Positions 34,216-43,354 of a stretch of DNA of 64,000 nucleotides are shown here, piece after piece; the first letter of the stretch is position 1; every line of letters starts with the position of its first letter. Source of the stretch: JAKZRT01 sp965247915 (GTDB lineage: Bacteria > Pseudomonadota > Alphaproteobacteria > Rhodobacterales > Rhodobacteraceae); the NCBI GenBank assembly GCA_965247915.1, contig OZ252048.1, positions 2,108,001 to 2,172,000 on the forward strand. Direction: 5' to 3'. The translations under genes and the position numbers were made by a program. Below the pieces are notes generated by a model that was not told the origin of the DNA, did not search any database, and worked only from the letters and a program-made list of their open reading frames with translations.

Positions 34216-34747
34216 GACAACGCCGCTTCGCCACGCCGCCGGGACAGGAGGATTCATCGCCTTTGCGGTGGCGTTGATCCTGCTTGCGATATTGCCGCTT
34301 GACCGGACGCCCGGCGCGTTGCCGGGTCCCGATCTGCTGTTGGCCGCGACGCTGGTCTGGGTCATCCGGCGCCCCGATCTGGTGCCGCTTGGCGCGGTGG
34401 TTCTGGTCTTCCTGCTGGCCGATTTCATGTGGATGCGGCCGCCCGGCCTGATGACCGCGGCGGTGGTTCTGGGCACCGAGTTCCTGCGGTCGCGGGCGGT
34501 GTTGACGACCGAGGTGTCATTTGCGGCTGAGTGGAGCGTGGCGGCGGCGATTGCCGCGGCCATCGTGATCGGCGCGTCGGCGGTTCAGGTGCTGCTGGGT
34601 GTCGCCGCCCCCGGCCTCGGGATGCTGTTGCTGAAGCTTTTGGGAACCATTGCCGCCTATCCGGTCATTGTGGCCATCGCGCGGTTCGGATTTGGCGTGC
34701 GCCGCAAGGGCGTGCCTGGGCAATTGGGTTTCGGGGGTCGGGCATGA
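34208..34747 (+). CDS. mreD: Rod shape-determining protein MreD
   Basis: The 179-residue protein has about five hydrophobic segments and fits MreD, a polytopic membrane partner of MreC. It overlaps mreC by 8 bases and mrdA by 4 (ATGA). MreD sequences are weakly conserved, so the call rests as much on position in the mre operon as on sequence. Confidence 0.87.
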   Translation: MARTTPLRHAAGTGGFIAFAVALILLAILPLDRTPGALPGPDLLLAATLVWVIRRPDLVPLGAVVLVFLLADFMWMRPPGLMTAAVVLGTEFLRSRAVLTTEVSFAAEWSVAAAIAAAIVIGASAVQVLLGVAAPGLGMLLLKLLGTIAAYPVIVAIARFGFGVRRKGVPGQLGFGGRA

Positions 34748-36693
34748 AACGCGCCGAAGAGGACCGCGCCGAGAGCATTCGCCGGGTATCGCGCCGGGGT
34801 CTGATGCTAAGCGGCGGGATGGCTGCGATTATCGGCACGCTGGCGCTGAGAATGCGGTTCATGCAGGTCAACGAGGCCGACCAGTATCGGATGCTGGCCG
34901 AAGAGAACCGCGTCAACATCCGCTTGTTGGCGCCGCCACGGGGAATTATTTTCGACCGCAACGGCGTCAAGCTGGCGGAAAATCAGCAGAATTACCGGAT
35001 CGTCCTGGTACGCGAGGATGCCGGTGATCTGGACGCGGTTATTGCCCGCTTGTCCCGGCTTATCGAACTTGACGCCGAGGCGCTGGACAAGGCGCTGCGC
35101 GAGGTGGCGCGGCGCAAGCCGTTCGTGCCGGTCACGCTGGCCGACCGGCTGAACTGGGAAGAGATCAGCCGCGTCGCGGTCAACGCCCCTGCCCTGCCTG
35201 GGATCACCCCCGAGGTGGGTTTGAGCCGCGGCTATCCGCTGAAGGGCGATCTGGCGCATGTGCTGGGGTATGTGGGACCGGTCAGCGAAAGCGATCTGAA
35301 CCGGGTCGAGGACGACGATCCGCTGTTGCAGATCCCCGAATTTCAGATCGGCAAGATCGGGGTCGAGGCGAAGTTGGAGAAACTGCTGCGCGGCAAGGCC
35401 GGGGCTAAGCGTATCGAGGTCAACGCGGCGGGGCGGATCATGCGCGAAATCGACCGCGACGAGGGCACGCCTGGGGCCGATGTGACGCTGACGCTGGACC
35501 ACCGCCTGCAAAACTTCGCCCAGGCGCGGTTGGCCGGCGAAAGTGCCTCGGCGGTGGTTATGGACACCCGCAACGGCGATATTCTGGCGATTGCCTCGGC
35601 CCCGGCGTTTGATCCGAACCTGTTTGTGCGGGGCATTTCGGTCGCCGATTATCGCACCCTGACCGACGACGAATACGTGCCGCTTGCCAACAAGTCGGTT
35701 CAGGGCACCTATCCGCCGGGGTCCACGTTCAAGCTGGTGACGGCGTTGGCCGCGCTTGCCGGCGGTCACATCGATTTCAACGAAACGGTCTGGTGCCCGG
35801 GGCACATGCAACTGGGCCGCCGCAGGTTCCATTGCTGGAAACGCGGCGGGCACGGGCATATGGATTTTCACAACAGCCTGAAGCAATCCTGCGATGTATT
35901 TTATTATGAGATGGCGCAGCGGGTCGGCATCGACGCGATCACGGCGATGGCGCGGAAGCTGGGGCTGGGCACGAAGTTTGACCTGCCGATGTCGGCGGTG
36001 GCCGCGGGGCTGACCCCGACCCGCGCCTGGAAACAACGGCGTTACGACGAGGTCTGGGTCACCGGCGATACGTTGAACGCCGCCATTGGGCAGGGGTTCG
36101 TTTTGACCTCGCCGCTGCAATTGGCGGTGATGACGGCGCGCATCGCTTCGGGGCACGCTGTTACGCCGCGTCTGGTGCGGTCGATTTCCGGTCAGCCAAG
36201 CCGGGAGACTACGGCAAAGCCGCTCGACGTCTCGCCCGAACATCTCGAAGCCGTCCGCGCGGCCATGTACGCGGTATCGAACGAAAAGCGCGGCATGGCG
36301 CGCGGCTCGCAGATTGTCGAGGAAGGTGCGCGACTGGCTGGGAAAACCGGCACCAGCCAGGTGCGCAACATCACGCCCGCCGAGCACGCCGCGGGCGTGA
36401 CCTCGAACGAAGACCTGCCCTGGAACCGGCGCGACCACGCGCTGTTCGTGGCCTTCGCCCCCCACGATGACCCTAAGGTTGCGGTGTCGGTGGTGGTCGA
36501 ACACGGCGGGTCGGGCAGCCGCGCCGCCGCGCCGATTGCCCGTGACATCATCCTGCAGGCGCTGCACGGGCGTCTGCCGCCGCTGACCTCGTATCCGTCC
36601 TATCAGCGCGAGACCATCCGCGAGATGCAGGAAAGCCTGGACCTGCTGCCCCCGGCGCCCGAGGCGTCGCCGCCCGCAAAGTCGCGCGCATGA
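34744..36693 (+). CDS. mrdA: Penicillin-binding protein 2
   Basis: PBP2 is the transpeptidase of lateral wall growth. The 649-residue protein has an N-terminal membrane anchor (about 19-36), a pedestal/dimerisation domain (about 60-230) and the transpeptidase domain with SxxK at Ser327-Lys330 (PPGSTFK), the SxD-type motif at Ser382-Cys-Asp384 and KTG at 534-536. All active-site residues are present. It is coupled by 4-base overlaps to mreD and rodA. A longer frame open to 34531 is the shadow of mreD. Confidence 0.96.
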   Translation: MKRAEEDRAESIRRVSRRGLMLSGGMAAIIGTLALRMRFMQVNEADQYRMLAEENRVNIRLLAPPRGIIFDRNGVKLAENQQNYRIVLVREDAGDLDAVIARLSRLIELDAEALDKALREVARRKPFVPVTLADRLNWEEISRVAVNAPALPGITPEVGLSRGYPLKGDLAHVLGYVGPVSESDLNRVEDDDPLLQIPEFQIGKIGVEAKLEKLLRGKAGAKRIEVNAAGRIMREIDRDEGTPGADVTLTLDHRLQNFAQARLAGESASAVVMDTRNGDILAIASAPAFDPNLFVRGISVADYRTLTDDEYVPLANKSVQGTYPPGSTFKLVTALAALAGGHIDFNETVWCPGHMQLGRRRFHCWKRGGHGHMDFHNSLKQSCDVFYYEMAQRVGIDAITAMARKLGLGTKFDLPMSAVAAGLTPTRAWKQRRYDEVWVTGDTLNAAIGQGFVLTSPLQLAVMTARIASGHAVTPRLVRSISGQPSRETTAKPLDVSPEHLEAVRAAMYAVSNEKRGMARGSQIVEEGARLAGKTGTSQVRNITPAEHAAGVTSNEDLPWNRRDHALFVAFAPHDDPKVAVSVVVEHGGSGSRAAAPIARDIILQALHGRLPPLTSYPSYQRETIREMQESLDLLPPAPEASPPAKSRA

Positions 36694-37829
36694 CCTATCT
36701 GGAATATACCGTAAAGCGGGTCCCGGCCGGGACGTCAAAGGTGCTTTATCTGAACTGGCCGCTGATCCTACTGCTGACGGCAGTGGTTTTCATGGGGCTG
36801 GTGCAGCTTTTCTCGGTCGCCGGAGGGACGGTCAGCCCTTGGGTCGAGCCCCAGTTCAAGCGGTTCCTGCTGGGCATGGGGGTAATGTTCGCGGTCGCCA
36901 TGGTGCCGATATGGTTTTGGCGCAATATGTCATTTCTGGCCTATCTGGGGTCCTTGGGCCTGTTGCTGGCGGTTGAGTTTTTTGGCAGCGTCGGGATGGG
37001 CGCACAGCGCTGGATCGATCTTGGTTTCATGCGATTTCAGCCCTCGGAAGTGACAAAAATTGCGCTGATAATGGCGCTGGCGGCGTATTACGACTGGCTG
37101 CCGATGTCCAAAGTGTCGCGCCCCTTGTGGGTGGCGCTGCCGGTCGCGCTGATCCTGATCCCGACCGTGATGGTTCTGCAACAGCCCGATCTGGGCACCG
37201 CCATTCTGCTGTTGGCGGGGGGCGGATTGCTGATGTTTTTGGCGGGCGTCAATATACTTTATTTTGCCGCCGTCATCGCCATGGCCGGCGCCCTGATCAC
37301 CAGCGTCTTCGTGTCGCGCGGCACCGATTGGCAGTTGCTGCAAGATTATCAGTTTAGCCGCATCGACACGTTTTTGGACCCCTCGACCGACCCGTTGGGG
37401 GCCGGATACCACATCACCCAGTCGAAGATTGCCCTTGGATCGGGGGGATGGACCGGGCGCGGTTTCATGCAGGGCACCCAATCGCGGCTGAATTTCCTGC
37501 CCGAAAAGCACACCGATTTTATTTTCACGACGCTGGCCGAGGAGTTCGGCTTTGTCGGGGGTATGTCGTTGTTGGCGCTTTACGCGCTGATCCTGGTGTT
37601 TTGCATATCGAGCGCCTTGGCGAACCCGTCGCGCTATTCGTCGCTGTTGATCCTGGGCATTGCCGCCACCTTCTTTCTCTATTTTGCCGTCAACATGTCA
37701 ATGGTCATGGGTCTGGTCCCGGTAGTTGGCGTGCCGCTGCCGCTGGTCAGCTATGGCGGCTCAGCGATGCTGGTGCTGCTTGGGGCGTTCGGGTTGATCC
37801 AGTCGGCGCATGTCCACCGGCCAAGGTAG
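36690..37829 (+). CDS. rodA: Rod shape-determining glycosyltransferase RodA
   Basis: RodA is the SEDS-family peptidoglycan polymerase that partners PBP2. The 379-residue protein has about ten membrane segments and SEDS signatures: RWIDLGFMRFQPSEVTKIA near 109, QPDLGTAILL near 166, PEKHTDFIFTTLAEEFGF near 270 and GLVPVVGVPLPLVSYGGSAM near 337. The catalytic-loop Asp in EKHTDF is present. It overlaps mrdA by 4 bases and ends the shape operon. Confidence 0.96.
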   Translation: MTYLEYTVKRVPAGTSKVLYLNWPLILLLTAVVFMGLVQLFSVAGGTVSPWVEPQFKRFLLGMGVMFAVAMVPIWFWRNMSFLAYLGSLGLLLAVEFFGSVGMGAQRWIDLGFMRFQPSEVTKIALIMALAAYYDWLPMSKVSRPLWVALPVALILIPTVMVLQQPDLGTAILLLAGGGLLMFLAGVNILYFAAVIAMAGALITSVFVSRGTDWQLLQDYQFSRIDTFLDPSTDPLGAGYHITQSKIALGSGGWTGRGFMQGTQSRLNFLPEKHTDFIFTTLAEEFGFVGGMSLLALYALILVFCISSALANPSRYSSLLILGIAATFFLYFAVNMSMVMGLVPVVGVPLPLVSYGGSAMLVLLGAFGLIQSAHVHRPR

Positions 37830-37833
37830 GCGC

Positions 37834-38766
37834 ATGGTCAATATCCTTTTCTCGGCGCCCGACGGGCTTTGGGACGACTATCGCGCGCCGCTGGCGCAGG
37901 CGCTGGTCGAGGTTGGGGTTGACGCGGACCTGCGGGTGTCGGGTTTTGCGCCTGGGGAAGTCGATTACATCGTCTTCGCACCGATGGGCCCGGTGGCGGA
38001 TTTCACGCCCTATACCCGCACCCGCGCGGTGCTGGGGCTGTGGGCCGGCGTCGAGGATATCGTGACCAATCAAACCCTTACCCAACCGCTGGCGCGGATG
38101 GTCGATCCGGGATTGGCGACGGGGATGGCCGAATGGGTGTCGGGCCATATCCTGCGGCACCATCTGGGGCTGGACGCGGATATTTTGAACCGCGGGTCCG
38201 TGTGGGAGCCGCGGGTGCCGCAGCTGGCGCAGGAACGGACAGTCGGTATTCTGGGATTGGGCGCCCTGGGGTCGGCCTGCGCCGCGATGCTGGTGGCCCT
38301 GGGGTTTCAAGTGGCCGGGTGGTCCCGGCGACCCAGGAGGATGGATGGGATCGATACATATAGCGGCGACGAAGGATTTCTGTCTGTCCTTGGTCGATCT
38401 GATTTTCTTGTTCTTTTGCTTCCACTTACAATGCACACTGAAAGCATAATTGATGCGCGCGCGCTGGCCCGGATCAAAACCGGAGCGGTTCTGCTGAACC
38501 CCGGTCGCGGCGGGTTGATCGATGACGATGCGCTGTTGGCCGCGCTGGACGGCGGTCGCGTGTCGCAGGCCACATTGGACGTCTTTCGCACAGAGCCTTT
38601 GCCGCCAGATCATCCGTTCTGGGCGCATCCGAAGGTAACGGTGACACCGCACATCGCCTCGGCAACCCGTCCGGAGACCGCCGCGCGGGTGATTGCCGAG
38701 AACGTGCGCCGGGGCGAGGCTGGCCTGCCCTTCGTCAACCTGGTGGACCGCGATCAGGGCTATTGA
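37834..38766 (+). CDS. Glyoxylate/hydroxypyruvate reductase-type 2-hydroxyacid dehydrogenase
   Basis: The 310-residue protein is a D-2-hydroxyacid dehydrogenase of the GhrA type. It has an N-terminal catalytic half, the NAD(P)-binding GLGALGSACAAML near 144, and the active-site Arg, Glu and His in NPGRGGLIDDDAL, DVFRTEPLPPDHPFW and THPHIAS-like segments (VTPHIASATRPET). ATG 34 bases into the longer frame (37834) follows an AGGTAGG sequence and clears the rodA stop. Bases 38335-38455 are unusually AT-rich and use codons (ATA, TCT, CTT, ACA) unlike the rest of the gene, as if replaced by recombination. Confidence 0.88.
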   Translation: MVNILFSAPDGLWDDYRAPLAQALVEVGVDADLRVSGFAPGEVDYIVFAPMGPVADFTPYTRTRAVLGLWAGVEDIVTNQTLTQPLARMVDPGLATGMAEWVSGHILRHHLGLDADILNRGSVWEPRVPQLAQERTVGILGLGALGSACAAMLVALGFQVAGWSRRPRRMDGIDTYSGDEGFLSVLGRSDFLVLLLPLTMHTESIIDARALARIKTGAVLLNPGRGGLIDDDALLAALDGGRVSQATLDVFRTEPLPPDHPFWAHPKVTVTPHIASATRPETAARVIAENVRRGEAGLPFVNLVDRDQGY

Positions 38767-38804
38767 GGCCGGAGGAGATTCTGGGATGGGCTGCGTTTCT
38801 CGCA

Positions 38805-39398
38805 TCACGCCAGGGCCTTGCGGACCCGCGTGCGGAGGTCGGGCAAAAGCTCGGCCTCGAACCAGGGGGTTTTCTGCAACCAGGCATTGTTGCGCCAGCT
38901 GGGGTGCGGAAGTGGCAGCGTGGCCGCGCCGAAATCGCGCCAGCGCGCCATCATTGCGGTCACCCCGGCTTTGGAAGCCTGCCCCAGATGCCACTTCTGC
39001 GCATAGCCGCCGATAACCAGCGTCAGCGTCACATCGCCGATCGACGCGATCACACGGTCGCGCCAGGTGCGCGCGCAGATCGGCGGTGGCGGCAGGTCCG
39101 AGCCTTTGGCGTTGTAGCCGGGGAAACAAAACGCCATGGGTACGATAGCGATCTGGGTCCGGTCGTAAAACGTATCGGCGTCGATGCCCATCCAGTCGCG
39201 CAGCCGATCCCCCGACGGGTCGGTGAACGGACGCCCGCTGGCGTGGACTTTCAACCCGGGGGCCTGACCCGCGATCAAAATCCGCGCCTCGGCGCTGAAC
39301 CATACCACCGGTCGCGGCGTGTGCGCGGTGGCGGTGGCCGCAAACCTTTCGGCGCAGATCGTGCAGCGCGATAATTCCTAGGTCAGCGTCGGGCTCAT
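38805..39398 (-). pseudogene. Uracil-DNA glycosylase-family protein with in-frame TAG near the start
   Basis: The frame from ATG 39398 reads MSPTLT, then TAG (39378-39380), then ELSRCTICAERF and on through a uracil-DNA-glycosylase-like fold: AGQAPG, PSGDRLRDWMG, MAFCFPGYNAKG, and PHPSWRNN near the end. The Cys-x-x-Cys just after the stop belongs to the protein family N-terminus, so translation should begin before it. No ATG, GTG or TTG lies between the TAG and that motif. A GTG at 39308 would give only 167 residues without it. The gene is therefore probably inactivated, or translated from a remote start. The body of the protein is otherwise intact. Confidence 0.7.
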
Positions 39399-39511
39399 GG
39401 GCTTCAAATCCAGCAGTGTTCACCAAGTGTCAACAGCAAGCCAGCAGTCTTGCGGTGCGCTGGCGCATCCTCTAATCACCGGCGCAAGTTCAGAGGCAGG
39501 GAGCCCCGTGC

Positions 39512-40810
39512 ATGTACCGCGTGTGGAATTTCGTCACCGACTATTCGCTGCTGTTGATTTCCGGCGCGCTGATCGCGCTTAGCTGGGCCAATCTGAGTGG
39601 CGAAAGTTATCATCACTTTGCCGAATATCCATTGATTTTCAATGATTTGATCGGCCTTCGTATGGCTGATTGGAAAGCGTCGTTCGGCCACGGGTACGAG
39701 CAATTCGTGATCGGCGAGGCGGCGCGGGTGATCAGCCTGCATTATCTGGTCAACGACATGCTTATGGCGCTTTTCTTTGCCATCGCGGGTAAAGAGGTTT
39801 GGGAAGCGATCATACTGAAAAACGGCGCGCTTCGGGGTAGAAAGTCGATCACGCCGCTGTTCGCGACGGTCGGCGGCATGGTGGGGCCGGTGGCGGTCTA
39901 TCTTGGTCTGGCGGCGTTTCTGGGATCGGACGTTTACGACGCGGTGGCGCGCGGATGGGCGGTGCCGACCGCTACGGATATTGCCTTTTCGTATCTTGTC
40001 GGGCGCATCGTCTTTGGCGCCGGCCACCCGGCGGTGCGGTTCCTGTTGTTGCTGGCCATCGCCGATGACGCGGCCGGCCTGATTATCATCGCGGTTTTCT
40101 ATCCCACCGGCGAATTGGCACTGGAATGGCTGTTGCTTTCGGTTGGTGCGGTGGTTGCGGTCTATCTTGTCTTCAACTGGCTGCCCCGGATCCTAGACGG
40201 GGACCGCGAGTTGCGGCCGGTCTCGACGAAGCTCCGCAAAACCCTGTCGGTCTGGCCCTATGCGGTCGCCGGGGCGCTAAGCTGGTTTGGCTTTGCCAAA
40301 GCCGAGATTCACCCGGCGCTTGGGCTGTTGCCGGTCATTCCGGCCATTCCCCACGCGGATCGGGCTTTCGGGTTTTTCTCGGAGGCCGAGACTTACCTGA
40401 CTGACCTGTTGAATCAGGCCGAGCACATGCTGAAATACCCCGTCGAGGTCGTGTTGTTCATGTTCGGTCTATTGAATGCGGGCGTTGAATTTTCGGCCAT
40501 ATCCTCGCCAACCTGGCTGGTTGTGCTGGGCCTCATTGTTGGAAAGCCATTCGGCGTGTTGATATTCGGTTGGATTGCTGCCGTACCCTTGCGGCTTGGA
40601 CTGCCCAACGGCATGCGCGTCAGCGACTTGTTTGTGATCGGTTGCGTGGCCGCAATCGGCTTTACGGTGGCGCTTTTCATCGCCGCGGTCGCCTTCCCGC
40701 CGGGCGAAATTCAGGACGCCGCCAAGATGGGCGCGTTGCTGAGCTTCTTCGCGTCGGTTATTGCAATTGTCGCAGGCCGGGTGTTGCGCGTGGAAAAGCA
40801 GACCGTTTAA
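39512..40810 (+). CDS. nhaA: NhaA-type Na+/H+ antiporter
   Basis: The 432-residue integral membrane protein has about eleven or twelve hydrophobic segments. It carries the NhaA ion-binding residues: Asp156 in TATDIAFS and the pair Asp185-Asp186 in AIADDAAGL, equivalent to the E. coli transport site. It would exchange Na+ for protons, sensible for a marine-type organism. The first 45 residues and a loop near 290-320 (FFSEAETYLTDLLNQAEH) differ from short E. coli-like NhaA. It is monocistronic and divergent from the glycosylase-like gene. Confidence 0.9.
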   Translation: MYRVWNFVTDYSLLLISGALIALSWANLSGESYHHFAEYPLIFNDLIGLRMADWKASFGHGYEQFVIGEAARVISLHYLVNDMLMALFFAIAGKEVWEAIILKNGALRGRKSITPLFATVGGMVGPVAVYLGLAAFLGSDVYDAVARGWAVPTATDIAFSYLVGRIVFGAGHPAVRFLLLLAIADDAAGLIIIAVFYPTGELALEWLLLSVGAVVAVYLVFNWLPRILDGDRELRPVSTKLRKTLSVWPYAVAGALSWFGFAKAEIHPALGLLPVIPAIPHADRAFGFFSEAETYLTDLLNQAEHMLKYPVEVVLFMFGLLNAGVEFSAISSPTWLVVLGLIVGKPFGVLIFGWIAAVPLRLGLPNGMRVSDLFVIGCVAAIGFTVALFIAAVAFPPGEIQDAAKMGALLSFFASVIAIVAGRVLRVEKQTV

Positions 40811-40881
40811 CCTGAATTTCCGCGCCGACCGTATGGGCCGTATCATTCACGCCTCCGCCGCAGGGTCAGGCCATAAGTGCG

Positions 40882-40911
40882 TTGATTAAGTTGCGGTTTT
40901 CCGCGCATAAT
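40882..40911 (+). promoter_or_regulatory. Candidate promoter for the capsule export operon
   Basis: TTGATT (40882-40887), an 18-base spacer and CATAAT (40906-40911) lie about 80 bases before the kpsT-like start. This gap (40811-40992) is AT-rich relative to its surroundings. The match is moderate. Confidence 0.4.
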
Positions 40912-40992
40912 GGGGTGTAGCTGAGGCAATTAGTACGCGTTAACCAAAAACCTCTAAAAGAGTTGCGTGCGGTCGGCAGGATCAGTTTTGGA

Positions 40993-41646
40993 ATGCTGGA
41001 GTTTCGGAACGTCAGCAAGTCCTTTTGGACTGGCAAACAGCGCAAGGTCATTTTGGATCGGGCGTCTTTTCGTGTGGAACTTGGGAATTCATTAGGGATT
41101 CTGGCGCCAAACGGCGCCGGTAAAACCACGATTATCAACATGATGGCGGGCCTGGAAAAACCCGACGAGGGCGAGGTGCGACGGCGTTGCCGGGTATCTT
41201 TTCCGCTTGGCTTCATGGGCGGTGTCGTCAATCGCCACACGGCCCAGGAAAACGCTCGCTATATCGCCCGGCTCTATGGGCTTGACCCGGATTATGTCGA
41301 AGCGTTCAGCCGTTGGCTGTGCGGGCTTGACGAATACTATGAAATGCCGGTCGGCACCTTTAGCCAGGGGATGCGCGCCCGGTTCTGTTTTTCGCTGATG
41401 CTGGCTCTGGATTTCGACATCTATCTGATCGACGAAGGCATGCCGTCGACAACAGATGTTGAGTTCAACAAAAAGGCCGGGGCCATTCTGAAGGAGCGGT
41501 TTGAAAAGACCACGGTGATCGTGGTGTCGCATCAGCCCGAAACGCTGGAAAAATTCTGCCGGACGGCGGCTGTACTGAGGGATGGAAAACTTTATATGTT
41601 CGATAGTCTGGAAGAGGCACAATCGCTTTATGAATACCAAGCCTAA
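40993..41646 (+). CDS. kpsT: Capsule polysaccharide export ATP-binding protein, KpsT/CtrD type
   Basis: This 217-residue ABC ATPase is of the capsular and O-antigen polysaccharide exporter class. Walker A is APNGAGKTT (about 36-44), the signature FSQGMRAR replaces the usual SxGM pattern seen in KpsT (about 121-128), and Walker B is DIYLIDEGM (near 143). The HxLxR-like switch is VSHQPET. It energises export of a Kdo-linked capsule with KpsM, which is not encoded here. ATG 40993 was chosen over 40963 because the ABC fold begins there. It overlaps the KpsE-like gene by 17 bases. Confidence 0.88.
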   Translation: MLEFRNVSKSFWTGKQRKVILDRASFRVELGNSLGILAPNGAGKTTIINMMAGLEKPDEGEVRRRCRVSFPLGFMGGVVNRHTAQENARYIARLYGLDPDYVEAFSRWLCGLDEYYEMPVGTFSQGMRARFCFSLMLALDFDIYLIDEGMPSTTDVEFNKKAGAILKERFEKTTVIVVSHQPETLEKFCRTAAVLRDGKLYMFDSLEEAQSLYEYQA

Positions 41647-43354
41647 AGCCAAGAAGTTTCGGGTGCGCAAGTCGCTTGGTCTGGCCGAAAGGACTTCCCC
41701 TTCCGGCGCGACGAATCCAGAACCCGCCAAGGGTTCAGGCACCGGCGACAGCGCGCCGGTTGCGGGCAAGACCGGCACCCAGCCGGATTCAAGGACTGCT
41801 GGCGCTGGCTCTCGGACCGACGCTGGTTCAGGGTCCGTCCAAACGGCTACGCCCCCTGCCCCAGGTAACGGCGTCGCGAAACCATCGGCCCCAGAGCCCA
41901 GGACGGGCGATCCCACGGCCCGCCAAATGCGTATCGCCCGCCGAATGGCAGCGCGCCGCGGTATCAAAGCCAACACCGGCGCTGAGGCGGTCGAGGCGCT
42001 GCGCGCGCAGGGCATTGATCCTTTTGGCAAAAACCACCTGCAAATCGTACCACCCAAGTCACCGCCTGTTGTGGCCGACAGCGGCAGCGCTGCGGGTAGC
42101 GTGGCGGTCGCTCCAAATGTGCTGCCCCAGATTGCCAAGCCGCCGCCGGTGCCGGTGCCGAGCGCACCCGAAAATGCCGAAGACCGGCGCGCCGCCGAAA
42201 TTATCCGAATGCAGCGAAACATTGCGGTGCGCAGGCGTCGCAATCTGATCGGCCTTGGGGCACGGATATTTGCCTTTATCGCGGTCCCGACCATCGCGGC
42301 GGGGTTTTATTATTCGGCGATTGCGACGCCGATGTACGCCACGAATTCCGAATTTCTTATCCAGCAGGCCGACGCCCCCGCGCAAAGTGCCGTCAGCGGC
42401 CTGCTGGCAGGCACCAGCCTGGCGAATTCGCAGGATTCGATTGCTGTTCAGAGCTATCTTCAGTCGCGCGAGGCAATGCTGCAGTCGCGCGAGGCAATGC
42501 TGCGCCTGGACGCCGCCCTGGGGTTCAAAGCGCATTTTTCCGACCCGGGGATCGACCCGCTGCAAAGGCTGGACGCCGACGGCACCAACGAGGCTGCCTA
42601 TCGACGCTATCAGCGCAGCGCGCGCATTGGCTATGACCCGACCGAGGGGATCGTCCGAATGGAGGTTATTGCCGCGGACCCGAAGGTCAGCCATGATTTT
42701 TCGGTTGCCCTGATCGCCTATGCCGAAGAACAGGTCGATCAGCTGACCCAAAGAATTCGACACGACCAGATGGCCGGGGCAACGGAAAGCTATGACGATG
42801 CCGAGTTGAAAATGCTCAATGCTCAGCAAAGAGTCTTGAACTTGCAGGAGGCGCGCGGGGTGCTGTCAGCCGAGGCCGAGGTGAACACGCTGATGAGCCA
42901 GATATCGACGTTTGAAATTCAACTCAAAACGCAACGTCTGTCGCAGCAATCGCTGCAGGACAATGCCCGTCCCAATCAGACCAAGGTCGATGTGGCCAAA
43001 CGCTCTATCGCGCGACTGGAGGCGCTGATCGCCGAAATGCGCGCCGAGATGACCCAAGGCACCGGTGGCGGCGCGTCGCTGGCGCGAATAAACGGCGAAC
43101 TGGTCATTGCTGAATCCGAACTTGAAACGCGCCAGATGATGTTCGCGCAATCGCTGCAACAGCTGGAAACCGCCCGGATCGAGGCCAACCGCCAGGTGCG
43201 CTATCTGCTGCAAGGAGTGCGTCCGACCGCCCCGGACGAGGCCGCTTATCCGCGCGCGTTCGAGAACACGGTTTTGGCCTTCCTGATTTTCTCGGGACTC
43301 TATCTGATGCTGTCGCTGACAGCGTCGATCCTGCGCGAACAGGTTTCGGCGTGA
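41630..43354 (+). CDS. kpsE: Capsule polysaccharide export inner-membrane protein, KpsE/CtrB/BexC type
   Basis: The 574-residue protein has a long, low-complexity cytoplasmic N-terminus rich in Pro, Gly, Thr and Ala (about 1-190), a membrane segment (near 207-228), a periplasmic region with coiled coils (about 260-530) and a second membrane segment near the C-terminus (about 545-565). This is the KpsE/CtrB topology, linking the ABC exporter to the outer-membrane channel. A 21-base tandem duplication (42461-42502) inserts one extra heptad QSREAML. The extended N-terminus is unusual compared with E. coli KpsE. It is followed directly by kdsA. Confidence 0.85.
   Translation: MNTKPKAKKFRVRKSLGLAERTSPSGATNPEPAKGSGTGDSAPVAGKTGTQPDSRTAGAGSRTDAGSGSVQTATPPAPGNGVAKPSAPEPRTGDPTARQMRIARRMAARRGIKANTGAEAVEALRAQGIDPFGKNHLQIVPPKSPPVVADSGSAAGSVAVAPNVLPQIAKPPPVPVPSAPENAEDRRAAEIIRMQRNIAVRRRRNLIGLGARIFAFIAVPTIAAGFYYSAIATPMYATNSEFLIQQADAPAQSAVSGLLAGTSLANSQDSIAVQSYLQSREAMLQSREAMLRLDAALGFKAHFSDPGIDPLQRLDADGTNEAAYRRYQRSARIGYDPTEGIVRMEVIAADPKVSHDFSVALIAYAEEQVDQLTQRIRHDQMAGATESYDDAELKMLNAQQRVLNLQEARGVLSAEAEVNTLMSQISTFEIQLKTQRLSQQSLQDNARPNQTKVDVAKRSIARLEALIAEMRAEMTQGTGGGASLARINGELVIAESELETRQMMFAQSLQQLETARIEANRQVRYLLQGVRPTAPDEAAYPRAFENTVLAFLIFSGLYLMLSLTASILREQVSA

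Noticed and set aside
34807..36738. 643-codon minus-strand frame opposite mrdA
   Set aside because: A mirror frame of an undoubted PBP2 gene; composition is typical of antisense translation in high-GC DNA.
10103..39380. Reassignment of TAG as a sense codon
   Set aside because: xerD, the CorC-like gene, dnaB, purF, leuA, rodA and kdsA all end in TAG at the expected position, so TAG is an ordinary stop here.
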